Assembly: GCA_965232985.1 (NCBI GenBank)
Contig: CBDDRC010000021.1
Location: 12,337 to 76,336, forward strand
DNA from: JADFDG01 sp965232985
Lineage (GTDB): Bacteria; Pseudomonadota; Gammaproteobacteria; Pseudomonadales; JADFDG01
Reading direction: 5' to 3'
DNA: 64,000 nt
The translations under genes were made by a program, and so were the position numbers. The notes beneath the pieces were generated by a model. It saw only the letters and a list, made by a program, of their open reading frames with translations. It made no database searches and was not told the origin of the DNA. Of the stretch, positions 36,417 to 45,190 are shown piece after piece (the first letter of the stretch is position 1; every line of letters starts with the position of its first letter).

Positions 36417-37349
36417 ATGGCGACGGTACTTTTCGCGGGATTCGGTGATCTCGGCAGCGCGGCCGGCCAGTTACTGGCCGCAGCCGGTCTGCGCGTGTTG
36501 GCGTTGAAACGTACGGCGCCGACAGCAAGGCTGCCCGGCATCGACTATCACGCCGTCGACCTGCGCGCGCCGTTCATACTGCCGCCGGCACTGCGCGCGC
36601 AGGCCGATGCGGTGGTGATCGTCGTGAGCCCGAAGCGCCATGTCCGCGAAGGCGATGCCCGTGAAGGCGATTCCCGTGAAGACAGTCGCGAGGATTACGC
36701 AGCCACCTACATCGGTGCCGTCGAGCACACGTTGCGCGCGGTGCACGAAGCCGGCGGCAGACCAAAACTGGTGTTGTTCATCTCGAGTACCAGTGTGTGG
36801 TCCGAAAGCGCCGACCTGTGGCTGACCGAGGACGTGCCGGCGCGACCGGATTCCTGGAACGGCGAGATTCTGCTGCGTGCGGAAGAGAAGTTGTTTTCAT
36901 CATCGCTGCTGACGACCGGTACGGCGGCAACGGTGCTGCGCCTGGCTGGTATCTACGGCCCGGGGCGCCACATGCTGGTGCGCAAGGCCGAGGCGATCAT
37001 CGCGGGGAAGGATGCGTGGCCGGCACCGGCCTGGACCAACCGCATCCACCGAGACGACGCGGCACGGCTGATCGCATTCCTCGTTAATCGCGCACTCGCC
37101 GGCATCACGCTCGATCGCGTTTATACGGGTGTCGACAACGAGCCGTCGTTGAATATCGACGTGTTGGCATTTATCGCGGCAAGATTGCAGGGACGCGAAA
37201 GCGAAATTAACTTTGCTGAAAAAGCGCCATTGGCGAACGTGTCGGTCGGCGGCAAGCGCGTCGGCAATGCGCGCATCCGGGCGCTGGGTTTCCAGTTTGG
37301 TTATCCGGATTTTCGCAGCGGATACACCGCCGTACTGGCCCAGCGGTAA
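36417..37349 (+). CDS. NAD(P)-dependent epimerase/dehydratase-like SDR (YeeZ type)
   Basis: 310 aa from the ATG at 36417 (AGGAGG 7 bp upstream). Atypical extended SDR: nucleotide-binding FAGFGDLGSAAGQLL, ISSTSVW in the place of the catalytic Ser strand, and RLAGIYGPGRH, but the usual YxxxK is not obvious (SWNGEILLRAEEK has Asn-Gly at that place), as in the YeeZ/short SDR group. It contains a charged insert REGDAREGDSREDSRED (about residues 77-93) made by a short DNA tandem repeat. Substrate unknown. Confidence 0.83.
   Translation: MATVLFAGFGDLGSAAGQLLAAAGLRVLALKRTAPTARLPGIDYHAVDLRAPFILPPALRAQADAVVIVVSPKRHVREGDAREGDSREDSREDYAATYIGAVEHTLRAVHEAGGRPKLVLFISSTSVWSESADLWLTEDVPARPDSWNGEILLRAEEKLFSSSLLTTGTAATVLRLAGIYGPGRHMLVRKAEAIIAGKDAWPAPAWTNRIHRDDAARLIAFLVNRALAGITLDRVYTGVDNEPSLNIDVLAFIAARLQGRESEINFAEKAPLANVSVGGKRVGNARIRALGFQFGYPDFRSGYTAVLAQR
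36645..36695 (+). repeat. 15-bp tandem repeat inside the SDR gene
   Basis: CGCGAAGGCGATGCC (36645-36659), CGTGAAGGCGATTCC (36660-36674) and the degenerate CGTGAAGACAGT and CGCGAGGAT follow each other. All units keep the reading frame (multiples of 3) and encode an Arg-Glu/Asp-rich loop. Confidence 0.8.
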
Positions 37350-37362
37350 CTCCCGGTATGGA

Positions 37363-37746
37363 TCAATCCAGCACGATCACCGCATCCATCTCGACCTGGG
37401 CGCCTTTTGGCAATGCGGCAACGCCAATTGCCGCGCGTGCCGGGTACGGCTGCCGGAAATAACGCGCCATGATTTCATTCACGCGCGAAAAATTGCCAAG
37501 ATCGGTAAGGAAAACGTTCAGCTTCACCACCTGCGCGAGTGAACCGCCGCCCGCTTCCGCAACAGCCTTCAGGTTCTCGAACACCCGGGCAATATGCGCA
37601 TCGATGTCGCCTTCAACGAGTTGCATCGTTTTTGGATCAAGTGGAATCTGCCCTGACAGATACAGGGTGCTGCCGGCCTTGATTGCCTGCGAGTAGGTGC
37701 CGATGGCCGCCGGTGCCTTGTCGGTATGGATCGGGGTGCGGGACAT
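37363..37746 (-). CDS. ridA: RidA reactive intermediate deaminase
   Basis: 127 aa, the canonical RidA size. Trimeric cytosolic enzyme hydrolysing 2-aminoacrylate and related enamines. Signature GTYSQAIKAG, SGQIPLDP, and the C-terminal YPARAAIGVAALPKGAQVEMDAVI with the catalytic Arg (YPARAA) and Glu. It lies 57 bp downstream of spoT on the same strand, the same spoT-ridA order as in many gammaproteobacteria, so it is probably read with spoT. Confidence 0.96.
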   Translation of the reverse strand: MSRTPIHTDKAPAAIGTYSQAIKAGSTLYLSGQIPLDPKTMQLVEGDIDAHIARVFENLKAVAEAGGGSLAQVVKLNVFLTDLGNFSRVNEIMARYFRQPYPARAAIGVAALPKGAQVEMDAVIVLD

Positions 37747-37803
37747 GAATGTTCCTTGATGTTGTGCCGGCCTCAGCCGAATTTATGGTGGTGTCGGGCC
37801 GAA

Positions 37804-39918
37804 TCAGACCCGACCGCGCGATATTTTACCGACGCCAGGCACGCGGCGCAGCCGCTTGATGATACGGGCCAGGTGCACGCGGTCGTGAACGCTGATCAGA
37901 ATTGCCACCACGCCGATCTGCGGATCCTTCTCGATCAGGTTGATGCCTTCGATATTTGAATCGTTCTCGGCAACGACGGTGGCGAGCGTAGCCAGGGCGC
38001 CACGGCGGTTCGACAATTCCACGCGAAGTTCGACCGGGAAATCGCCCTGCACCTTTTTTTCCCAGCGCAGGGGCAGGCAGCGTTCGGGGTTGTCACGCAA
38101 TTCTGTTTCGACATTGCGGCAGGTATCACGGTGCACGACCAGGCCGCGCCCGGCAGACAGATGGCCGAGGATTTCGTCCCCCGGCAGCGGATAACAGCAC
38201 TTGGCATAAGTGACGACCATGCCCTCGGTGCCGCGGATCGCCAGCGGCTTGCCCGATACATTGAAGGCGCCAAGATCATCGACAGCAGCGAGCTGGCGGG
38301 CCACCAGCGGTGCTGCACGGTTACCCATGCCGATGTCTTCAAGCAGATTGTCGAGCTGCGCATAACCCGAATGTGCAAGCTCGTTTGTCACGTGCTCGGT
38401 TGGCAGCTCGCTCAGGGCTACGCCGTATTCTGCCAATGCCTGTTCGAGCAGGCGCTGGCCGAGTGCGATCGATTCGCCGGTGCGCTGCGTTTTCAGGAAA
38501 TTACGTATATAAGTGCGGGCCTTGCTGGTAACCACGAAGTTGAGCCAGGCCGGGCTGGGCACAGTGCCCGGCGCGGTGATTACTTCCACCGTTTGACCGC
38601 TTTTCAGTTCCGTCGATAGTGGCGCGATGCGATGATCAATGCGTGCGGCGACACAGGAGTTACCCACCGAAGTATGCACCGCGTAGGCGAAATCGATCGG
38701 CGTTGCACCCGCCGGCAGCTCCATGATGTCGCCCTTGGGCGTGAAGATATAGACCTCGTCAGGGAACAAATCGATCTTGACGTTTTCAATGAACTCAACC
38801 GAATTGCCAACCTGCTTCTGGATGTCGAGCAGGCCTTTCATCCATTGCCTTGCGCGCGCCTGGGGCCCGCTCTCGCGGGTGGTATCTTCGGATTTGTACA
38901 GCCAATGCGCGGCGATGCCGTTGTTGGCCATGTTCTCCATTTCTTCGGTGCGGATCTGCACCTCGACGGGAACGCCGGCGTGACTTTTGAGCGTGGTGTG
39001 CAACGACTGGTAGCCATTCGCCTTTGGAATGGCGATGTAATCCTTGAAGCGTCCTGGTACAGGCTTGAAGTAGTTGTGCAGAACGCCAAGCACGCGGTAG
39101 CAGGTATCCACATTGTCGACAATGACGCGAAAGCCGTAGAAATCCATGATTTCGTCGAACGATTTCTTCTGCTCGCGCATCTTGCAGTAGATGCTGTAGA
39201 GGTGTTTTTCGCGGCCCATGATGCGGGCCGGTATACCCTCGTTGCGCAGCAGCGTCTCCATCGACTCCTTGAGTTTGGTAACAACTTCCCGACGGTTGCC
39301 GCGCACGGCTTTTACAGCGCGGCCGATTCGCTGCGCGCGCATCGGGTACATTGCCGCGAAGGCTAAGTCTTCATACTCAACGCGGATGTTGTTCATGCCG
39401 AGCCGATTGGCAATCGGCCCGAAGATGTCAAGGGTTTCCTGGGCGATGCGGCGGCGTTTTGCTGGCGGTAATGAATGCAGCGTGCGCATGTTGTGCAGAC
39501 GGTCGGCGAGCTTCACCAGAATCACGCGGATGTCCTTGGTCATCGCCAGGATCATCTTGCGCAGGTTTTCCGCTTGCTGCTCGGCGCGGGTCGGGAATTC
39601 GATCAGGGTAATTTTCGAGACACCATCGACCAGATCGGCAACGTCAGGGCCGAATTCCTCGGCGATTCTTTCCTTGGTAATGCCACAGTCTTCGAGCACG
39701 TCGTGCAGCAATGCCGCAACAAGGCTCTGGGCGTCCATGTGCATGTCGGTGAGGATGCCGGCGACCGCCAGCGGATGGGTGATGTACGGGTCGCCGTCCT
39801 TGCGAAACTGGCCCTCGTGGGCATCAAGGGCAAAACGGTAGGCCTTGCGGACGAGCGCAATCTGCTCCGCCGGGAGATAGCTTTCGAGGCGCTTGGTGAG
39901 GCTCTCGATGGTGGCCAA
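37804..39918 (-). CDS. spoT: bifunctional (p)ppGpp synthetase/hydrolase SpoT
   Basis: 704 aa with the complete RelA/SpoT order: HD hydrolase (HPLAVAG, LLHDVLED, VKLADRLHNMRTL), synthetase (RIMGREKHLYSIYCKM, GRFKDYIAIPKANGYQSLHTT), TGS (DEVYIFTPKGDIMELP), helical/zinc-finger-like region and C-terminal ACT. The intact HD motif and the RFKD (not EFDD) loop indicate a bifunctional enzyme with an active hydrolase. It lies downstream of gmk-rpoZ but after a terminator, so its expression needs read-through or its own promoter in 39919-40070. Confidence 0.98.
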   Translation of the reverse strand: MATIESLTKRLESYLPAEQIALVRKAYRFALDAHEGQFRKDGDPYITHPLAVAGILTDMHMDAQSLVAALLHDVLEDCGITKERIAEEFGPDVADLVDGVSKITLIEFPTRAEQQAENLRKMILAMTKDIRVILVKLADRLHNMRTLHSLPPAKRRRIAQETLDIFGPIANRLGMNNIRVEYEDLAFAAMYPMRAQRIGRAVKAVRGNRREVVTKLKESMETLLRNEGIPARIMGREKHLYSIYCKMREQKKSFDEIMDFYGFRVIVDNVDTCYRVLGVLHNYFKPVPGRFKDYIAIPKANGYQSLHTTLKSHAGVPVEVQIRTEEMENMANNGIAAHWLYKSEDTTRESGPQARARQWMKGLLDIQKQVGNSVEFIENVKIDLFPDEVYIFTPKGDIMELPAGATPIDFAYAVHTSVGNSCVAARIDHRIAPLSTELKSGQTVEVITAPGTVPSPAWLNFVVTSKARTYIRNFLKTQRTGESIALGQRLLEQALAEYGVALSELPTEHVTNELAHSGYAQLDNLLEDIGMGNRAAPLVARQLAAVDDLGAFNVSGKPLAIRGTEGMVVTYAKCCYPLPGDEILGHLSAGRGLVVHRDTCRNVETELRDNPERCLPLRWEKKVQGDFPVELRVELSNRRGALATLATVVAENDSNIEGINLIEKDPQIGVVAILISVHDRVHLARIIKRLRRVPGVGKISRGRV

Positions 39919-40071
39919 GGGAATGTTCCCCCGCAGCGCCCGGTGGGCGCCGACGGTTCCGTGATCTAAGGTTCAGTCGAATCTAAAGACGAATGTGCCG
40001 GAAGTCCACGCTGTTGAGAGGTGGAAATGCATATGGCACAAAGGAGTTAGGCGGGGGAGTTGAAGCGCAGA

Positions 40072-40104
40072 CTAAAAAAGAAACCCCGGCGGTAAGCCGG
40101 GGTT
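40072..40104 (-). terminator. Rho-independent terminator between rpoZ and spoT
   Basis: Reverse strand: perfect 9-bp stem AACCCCGGC / GCCGGGGTT, loop TTACC, followed by TTTCTTTTTTAG. It lies 30 bp past the rpoZ stop. Confidence 0.9.
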
Positions 40105-40133
40105 GCGGGGTATTTGCCGGCGGGCGTCAGGGC

Positions 40134-40427
40134 TTAGTCGCGGTCGTCGTTGAAATCGATGGCGGTGATGATGCGCGGCGGCGGATTGGCAAGGAAATCC
40201 AGGGATGGCGGCGCTTCTTCCCGATCCGGCTCGTCAAGCACCGTGCGGTCGATATGGCCTTCGGCAATCTCGCGCAGGGCGACCACGGTCACCTTGTCGT
40301 TTTCCCACTGGATCTTGGGCTCCTTGCCGCCGGTGGCGAGCTGACGGGCGCGCTTGGAGGCGACCAGCACGAGTTCGAAGCGGTTCTCAAGATTGGTGAG
40401 GCAGTCTTCGATGGTGACGCGGGCCAT
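40134..40427 (-). CDS. rpoZ: RNA polymerase omega subunit
   Basis: 97 aa. MARVTIEDCLTNLENRFELVLVASKRARQL is the nearly invariant omega N-terminus; WENDKVTVVALREIAEG follows. Omega assists beta-prime folding and forms one ppGpp site on RNA polymerase, which fits its place beside spoT and gmk. The C-terminal 30 residues are variable and acidic. A gap of 104 bp separates it from gmk. Confidence 0.97.
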   Translation of the reverse strand: MARVTIEDCLTNLENRFELVLVASKRARQLATGGKEPKIQWENDKVTVVALREIAEGHIDRTVLDEPDREEAPPSLDFLANPPPRIITAIDFNDDRD

Positions 40428-40531
40428 GGGAACCTCGGAAATACGGGCAGCGCAACAAGGTGGGTGGCGCAGGGGGCGGTGAGTCTAGCCGACTGCCGGG
40501 CGCCTGGACAAGAACCGGACGGGCGAATTGC

Positions 40532-41149
40532 TCAATGCCCGTTAAGCAGACGCTCGATCAGGCTGAGCTTTGCGCCGGCCAGCCGGCTGACCCGGCTGCG
40601 CTGGGCGCGCACCACGGCCTGGATCTCTGCCAGCGCCTGGTCGAACACGGCATTGATGATCACATAGTCGAATTCGACGAAGTGGGACATGTCCTCGGTG
40701 GCCTGTGCCAGCCGGCGTTCGATCACGTCGGCGGCATCGGTGCTGCGTCCGACCAGCCGCTCGCGCAGCGCCTGACGGGAAGGCGGCAGGATGAAAATGC
40801 CAACCGAATCGGGCATCAGCCGTCGCACCTGCTGGGCCCCCTGCCAGTCAATCTCAAGGATGACATCGCGCCCGGCCTGCAGCGTGTTTTCGACCCATAC
40901 CTTCGAGGTGCCGTAGAGGTTGCCGAAGACCTCGGCCTGCTCGAGGAAGTCGCCGCGTTCGATCATCAGCCCGAAGGCCTCGCGCGTCGTGAAATGGTAA
41001 TTCACGCCGTGCTGTTCGCCCGGCCGCTGCGCGCGCGTGGTGTGCGATACCGAGACGCCGATGTTGTCGATGCTGCCGATCAGGGCTTGAACCAGACTGG
41101 TCTTACCCGCGCCGGAAGGAGCGGAAACAACGAAGAGAGAACCTTTCAC
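40532..41149 (-). CDS. gmk: guanylate kinase
   Basis: 205 aa, typical length, converting GMP to GDP with ATP. P-loop SAPSGAGKTS (about residues 8-17), GMP-binding HTTRAQRPGEQHGVNYHF and TSKVWVENTLQAGRDVILEIDWQGAQQVR. The start is a GTG at 41149 (VKGSLFVV) with AGGA upstream; the frame is open to 41257 but that extra part is not Gmk-like and would run into the M16 gene. Leads gmk-rpoZ. Confidence 0.96.
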   Translation of the reverse strand: MKGSLFVVSAPSGAGKTSLVQALIGSIDNIGVSVSHTTRAQRPGEQHGVNYHFTTREAFGLMIERGDFLEQAEVFGNLYGTSKVWVENTLQAGRDVILEIDWQGAQQVRRLMPDSVGIFILPPSRQALRERLVGRSTDAADVIERRLAQATEDMSHFVEFDYVIINAVFDQALAEIQAVVRAQRSRVSRLAGAKLSLIERLLNGH

Positions 41150-41223
41150 GGGATCATCCTGCGCGAAGTTAAGGCGGAATTTATAACACCCCCGGCGGGT
41201 GAATCGACAAGCCTGCCGTCGCT

Positions 41224-42681
41224 TCACCCGGGGCGCAATGCGCGCAGGCGCCGCCACACCAGCAACCCGACACCCAGCATCAACAGCAGCGTGCTGCCGC
41301 CAAGCAGACCAATCCAGGCTGACCAGCTGACGCGTGGTGAGGCATCGAGCACAACAAAATGTGGCGGCCAGTCGCGCCGCACCAGTTCGTAAAAACGGGA
41401 ATAGCTCAGTTGTGCGTAGAAGGTTTCGATGTCAAACAGGCCACCGTTTTCGATTTCGCGCACCGAGCCGGAAAGATAGTTGGCGCGATCGGAGATACGC
41501 TCGAACTCCTGCGCCATGCCGAGCAATGCGGCGGTGCGCAGATTCTGGAAATCCTCCTCGGGTATCCCTTGGGTTTGTACCCGGGTGACGAGGGCACGCA
41601 GATAATCGCGAGTGTAGGCAGTATCTTTCGGCGAGGTCTCGGCCGCCAGCGTTACCAGCGTTGCCGTGCCGTGATAGGCGACGCTGGCGCTCGGTGTGTA
41701 GGCAATGCCACGTTCGCTGCGCAGTTCGCGGAACATGCGATTGTTGAGCCACGACTCGACAAGCTGCAGGGCATAGAAGCCTTCCCAGTCATGGAATGGC
41801 GCAATACCGGCTGCGGTTGGCGCATCGAGGCTGGCGGTGCCGGATAACCAGCCGGACGTGAAATCCGTGGTTGCGGGCATGGTGATCGGCAGTGGTGTGA
41901 CGACCGGCGCTGGCCGCGCGGGCAGCGCGCCAAATGCCTGTTTCGCGGCCGCGAGGCCGGCCTCGTCGAGGTCGCCGACCAGCACCAGGATCATGTTCGC
42001 CGGCACGTAGTAGGTGTCGAAGGCCTGCCGGATATCGGCTTCGGCAAGATGGTGAATCGGCGTGAGGCCTGATGTACAGGTAATGCCGGCGGCCAATTCA
42101 AATTTTGTTGAGGCCCGTTGCACGAAGGGTTGTTGCGTCCACCACAGGCGCAGTGCCGTGTGATCAGCGCCGGATTCACGTTCGACTACATCGGCTTCGC
42201 GCACCACGTCCGCTGGCTGCGGATCGAAATTGCCGATCATCGTCGCCAGCAATTGCATGGCCGGAACCTGGAAGCGCGCGTGCGCATCAAGTACCACTTC
42301 CGTCTGTTCGGCATAGGTGAACGCATTGATCTGGCCGCCCCAGGCATTGATCTGGTCATCGATATCGCTTTCGGCGAGCACACTGTTTGCCGAAAACAGC
42401 AGGTGCTCAACCAGGTGCGGCAGTTCGCGATCATTGCAGGGGTAATGATCAGTGCCGGTCTTCACAACCAGCCGTGCGGAAATGTACGGCGCGGTGTGAA
42501 CGGGCTGTACAACGATGCGCAGGCCGTTGGCCAAGCGGATGTCTTCGTACGAAAACGCGCCAGCCGGCAGGAAACGCTCGGCATGGCTGGTGGTACCGAA
42601 AAGCAATGCCACCGCAATGGCAAGGATGCGCAGTGCAGTTATGCGCAGCAACTGTGCCTCGCAAAACGGTTTGGCGATCAT
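41224..42681 (-). CDS. M16 zinc peptidase with N-terminal signal and C-terminal membrane anchor
   Basis: 485 aa. Signal peptide (about residues 13-34), single M16 pair of domains with the inverted zinc motif HLVEH (His89, Glu92, His93) and RGIAYTPSASVAYHG in the second half, then a C-terminal hydrophobic helix (about 453-473, WIGLLGGSTLLLMLGVGLLVW) and a basic tail. A periplasmic, inner-membrane-tethered peptidase is predicted. Its ATG overlaps the yicC stop (ATGA), so it is expressed with yicC. Its insertion between yicC and gmk is unlike E. coli and Pseudomonas. Confidence 0.88.
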   Translation of the reverse strand: MIAKPFCEAQLLRITALRILAIAVALLFGTTSHAERFLPAGAFSYEDIRLANGLRIVVQPVHTAPYISARLVVKTGTDHYPCNDRELPHLVEHLLFSANSVLAESDIDDQINAWGGQINAFTYAEQTEVVLDAHARFQVPAMQLLATMIGNFDPQPADVVREADVVERESGADHTALRLWWTQQPFVQRASTKFELAAGITCTSGLTPIHHLAEADIRQAFDTYYVPANMILVLVGDLDEAGLAAAKQAFGALPARPAPVVTPLPITMPATTDFTSGWLSGTASLDAPTAAGIAPFHDWEGFYALQLVESWLNNRMFRELRSERGIAYTPSASVAYHGTATLVTLAAETSPKDTAYTRDYLRALVTRVQTQGIPEEDFQNLRTAALLGMAQEFERISDRANYLSGSVREIENGGLFDIETFYAQLSYSRFYELVRRDWPPHFVVLDASPRVSWSAWIGLLGGSTLLLMLGVGLLVWRRLRALRPG

Positions 42682-43547
42682 TCGATGTTCTGGATCTGTT
42701 CGCGCATCTGCTCGATCAGCACCTTGATTTCTATTGATGCCTGGGTGGTGTCGACGCTTATCGACTTCGAGCCGAGCGTGTTGGCCTCGCGGTTGAGTTC
42801 CTGCATCAGGAAATCCAGGCGGCGGCCGACGCTACCGCCTTCGACGATGCAACGCCGCACTTCATTGACATGCGTTACCAGGCGATCAATTTCCTCAGCG
42901 ACATCCATGCGGCCGGCAAGCATCACCAGCTCCTGTTCGAGGCGGTCGCGATCGGGTGAGCTGACGGCTTCCTCGACGCGCGCGCGCAGTTTTTGGCGCT
43001 GGGCCTCGATGATTTGCGGCAGCACCGCCTTCACCCGCTCGACTGCACGCAGAATCGCATCGAGCCGCTGGGTGACAAGCATTGCCAGCTCGACGCCTTC
43101 GCGCTCACGCGCGGCGACAAAATCGTTGAGTGTCTGCTCGAACAGTGCCAGCGCACGCCTTGCCAAGGCTTCGCTGTCGATATCCGGCGCGGCGGTAACC
43201 CCGGGCCAGCGCAGCACCTCGATCGGGTCGAGGGCGACCGGCTGTCTGGCCAGTTGCGCAACGCGATTGACTGCACCCATCAGATCGGCAAGCAATGCCT
43301 CGTTGACGGTTACCGTCGGCCCGGTTTGCAGCTCGATACCGCCGAGCTTCAGCATGCACTCCACCTTGCCGCGCGACAGGCGCTTGCGCAGCGACTCGCG
43401 AACCGGCGTCTCAACCTCGCGCAGTGCGTCGGGCAGGCGCAGTGACGGTTCAAGGTAGCGGTGGTTGACCGAGCGGATTTCCCAGGCCAGCGTGGCGCCG
43501 TCGGCGCGCTCTTCGCGGCGGCTGAAGGCGGTCATGCTGCGGATCAT
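42678..43547 (-). CDS. yicC: YicC-family endoribonuclease
   Basis: 289 aa. GAGGA lies 8 bp before the ATG at 43547. Starts with the family motif MIRSMTAFSRRE and AWEIRSVNHRYLEPSLRLPD, and ends in the conserved DUF1732 region GRRLDFLMQELNREANTLGSKS with IEIKVLIEQMREQIQN. YicC-type proteins are RNA endonucleases implicated in small-RNA turnover. Divergent from rph across 100 bp, an arrangement conserved in gammaproteobacteria. Confidence 0.95.
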   Translation of the reverse strand: MIRSMTAFSRREERADGATLAWEIRSVNHRYLEPSLRLPDALREVETPVRESLRKRLSRGKVECMLKLGGIELQTGPTVTVNEALLADLMGAVNRVAQLARQPVALDPIEVLRWPGVTAAPDIDSEALARRALALFEQTLNDFVAAREREGVELAMLVTQRLDAILRAVERVKAVLPQIIEAQRQKLRARVEEAVSSPDRDRLEQELVMLAGRMDVAEEIDRLVTHVNEVRRCIVEGGSVGRRLDFLMQELNREANTLGSKSISVDTTQASIEIKVLIEQMREQIQNIE

Positions 43548-43647
43548 CGGCAATTCCTCGGTAACGCGGCGGGGCAGGGCGGGTGATTGTACTAGAATGC
43601 CCGGCCCTGCCGTCCGCCTGATCAATCAACTGTTCCGAGGGTTTCCC

Positions 43648-44364
43648 ATGCGTCCATCCGGCCGTAAGCCAGACCAGCTGCGCGATGTGCGCATCACGCG
43701 GCACTACACCCGTCATGCCGAAGGTTCCGTGCTCATCGAGTTCGGCGAGACCAAAGTGATTTGCACGGCGTCCGTCAGCGAAGGCGTGCCGCGATTCCTC
43801 AAGGGCAAGGGGCAGGGTTGGCTTACTGCCGAGTACGGCATGCTGCCGCGCGCGACACACACGCGCTCCGACCGCGAAGCGGCCCGGGGCAAGCAAGGCG
43901 GCCGGACGCTGGAAATTCAGCGGCTGATCGGCCGTTCGTTGCGTGCGGCAGTGAATTTGAAGAAGTTGGGTGAAAATACCATCGCCATCGATTGCGATGT
44001 GATTCAGGCAGATGGCGGCACCCGCACTGCCTCGATCACCGGTGCCTGCGTTGCGGTAGTCGATGCGCTTTCCTGGATGCTGCAGAAAAAGCTCATCAAG
44101 GACGATCCTCTGCAGCAGCTCGTCGCCGCCATTTCGGTCGGCATCTACAAAGGCGTGCCAGTGCTGGATCTCGATTACCCGGAAGATTCCGCTGCCGAAA
44201 CCGATATGAACATCGTCATGTCGCAGCAGGGTGGCTTTATCGAAATTCAGGGCACGGCCGAGGGCGCGCCGTTCACGCGCGAGCAGGCGGACGCAATGAT
44301 GGTGCTGGGCCAGCAGGGTATTCTGTCGTTGGTCGAGGCGCAAAAGAAGGCGCTGAACTGGTAG
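43648..44364 (+). CDS. rph: RNase PH
   Basis: 238 aa, usual length. Phosphorolytic 3'-5' exoribonuclease that matures tRNA 3' ends. Motifs: MRPSGRKPDQLRDVRITRHYTRHAEGSV region at the start, GETKVICTASV, GWLTAEYGMLPRATHTR, GGRTLEIQRLIGRSLRA, CDVIQADGGTRTASITG, and DLDYPEDS with catalytic Asp residues. The ATG at 43648 follows GAGGG. A -10-like TAGAAT (43593-43598) lies upstream without a good -35. It is complete, unlike the frameshifted rph of E. coli K-12. Confidence 0.97.
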   Translation: MRPSGRKPDQLRDVRITRHYTRHAEGSVLIEFGETKVICTASVSEGVPRFLKGKGQGWLTAEYGMLPRATHTRSDREAARGKQGGRTLEIQRLIGRSLRAAVNLKKLGENTIAIDCDVIQADGGTRTASITGACVAVVDALSWMLQKKLIKDDPLQQLVAAISVGIYKGVPVLDLDYPEDSAAETDMNIVMSQQGGFIEIQGTAEGAPFTREQADAMMVLGQQGILSLVEAQKKALNW

Positions 44365-44392
44365 GCAATCGCTGTCGGTGCAGCAGAGAGAT

Positions 44393-45169
44393 TTACAGGG
44401 CGGGAATGTCGTAATCGATCGTCAGCGGCGCATGATCGCTGAAGCGCTCGTCCTTGTAGATCGATGCCGCCTGCACGGCATCGCGCAGTCCTGGCGTGGT
44501 GATCTGGTAGTCAATGCGCCAGCCGACATTCTTGGCCCAGGCTTGGCCACGATTCGACCACCATGTGTACTGGTCGGCACGAGCATCCACCACGCGAAAC
44601 GCATCGACCAACCGGTATTCTGCGAACAGCAGATCGAGCCACGCGCGCTCTTCCGGCAGGAAGCCGGAATTCTTCTGATTGGCGCGCCAGTTTTTCAGGT
44701 CGATCGGTTGGTGGGCGATGTTCCAGTCGCCACACAGAATGAATTCGCGGCGATTTTTGTGTAGCGCGGCGAGGCGGGGTTCATAGGCCGCCATGAAGGC
44801 GAACTTGCGCTGTTGCGCCAGCGCGCCCGACGAGCCTGACGGCAGGTACAGCGACGCCACGGACAGGCCCTTGAAGTCGAGCTGCAGATAGCGGCCCTCG
44901 GTATCGGCGATGGGGAAGCCCAGCCCTCGCTGCACCGCGCGGGGCTTTTCGCGGGCATAAACCGCAGTACCGCTGTAGCCGGGCTTGAGCGCATCGAAGA
45001 AGAAGCCGTGATAGCCGGCAGGCCGCAGGACGTGCGCCGCGAGCTGGTGTACCTGCGCTTTTGTTTCCTGCAGGCAGACGATGTCGGCGTCGGCTTGCTC
45101 AAGCCAGGCGAAGAAGCCTTTGCGCTCGGCGGCGCGGATGCCGTTGCAGTTGAGGGTGACTATGCGCAT
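44393..45169 (-). CDS. xth: exonuclease III-family protein at the crc position
   Basis: 258 aa (ATG at 45169; the TTG before it is unlikely). Exonuclease III/AP endonuclease fold. All active-site residues expected for XthA are present: Asn7, Glu35 (LQETKA), Tyr108, Asp148 and Asn150 (GDWNIAH), Asp220 (WRIDYQ), Asp245-His246 (SDHAPL). In Pseudomonas the same position beside pyrE and rph is held by Crc, a homologue that lost catalysis and acts in catabolite repression. Sequence style (AHQPIDLKNWR, GFLPEERAWLD) is close to Crc, but the residues say it is an active nuclease. Confidence 0.9.
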   Translation of the reverse strand: MRIVTLNCNGIRAAERKGFFAWLEQADADIVCLQETKAQVHQLAAHVLRPAGYHGFFFDALKPGYSGTAVYAREKPRAVQRGLGFPIADTEGRYLQLDFKGLSVASLYLPSGSSGALAQQRKFAFMAAYEPRLAALHKNRREFILCGDWNIAHQPIDLKNWRANQKNSGFLPEERAWLDLLFAEYRLVDAFRVVDARADQYTWWSNRGQAWAKNVGWRIDYQITTPGLRDAVQAASIYKDERFSDHAPLTIDYDIPAL

Positions 45170-45190
45170 CAAGGAAGGGGTCGCATGGGC

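Noticed and set aside
44393..45169. Calling this gene crc
   Set aside because: The position fits, but Crc proteins lack the catalytic residues that are all present here, so an exonuclease III call is safer.
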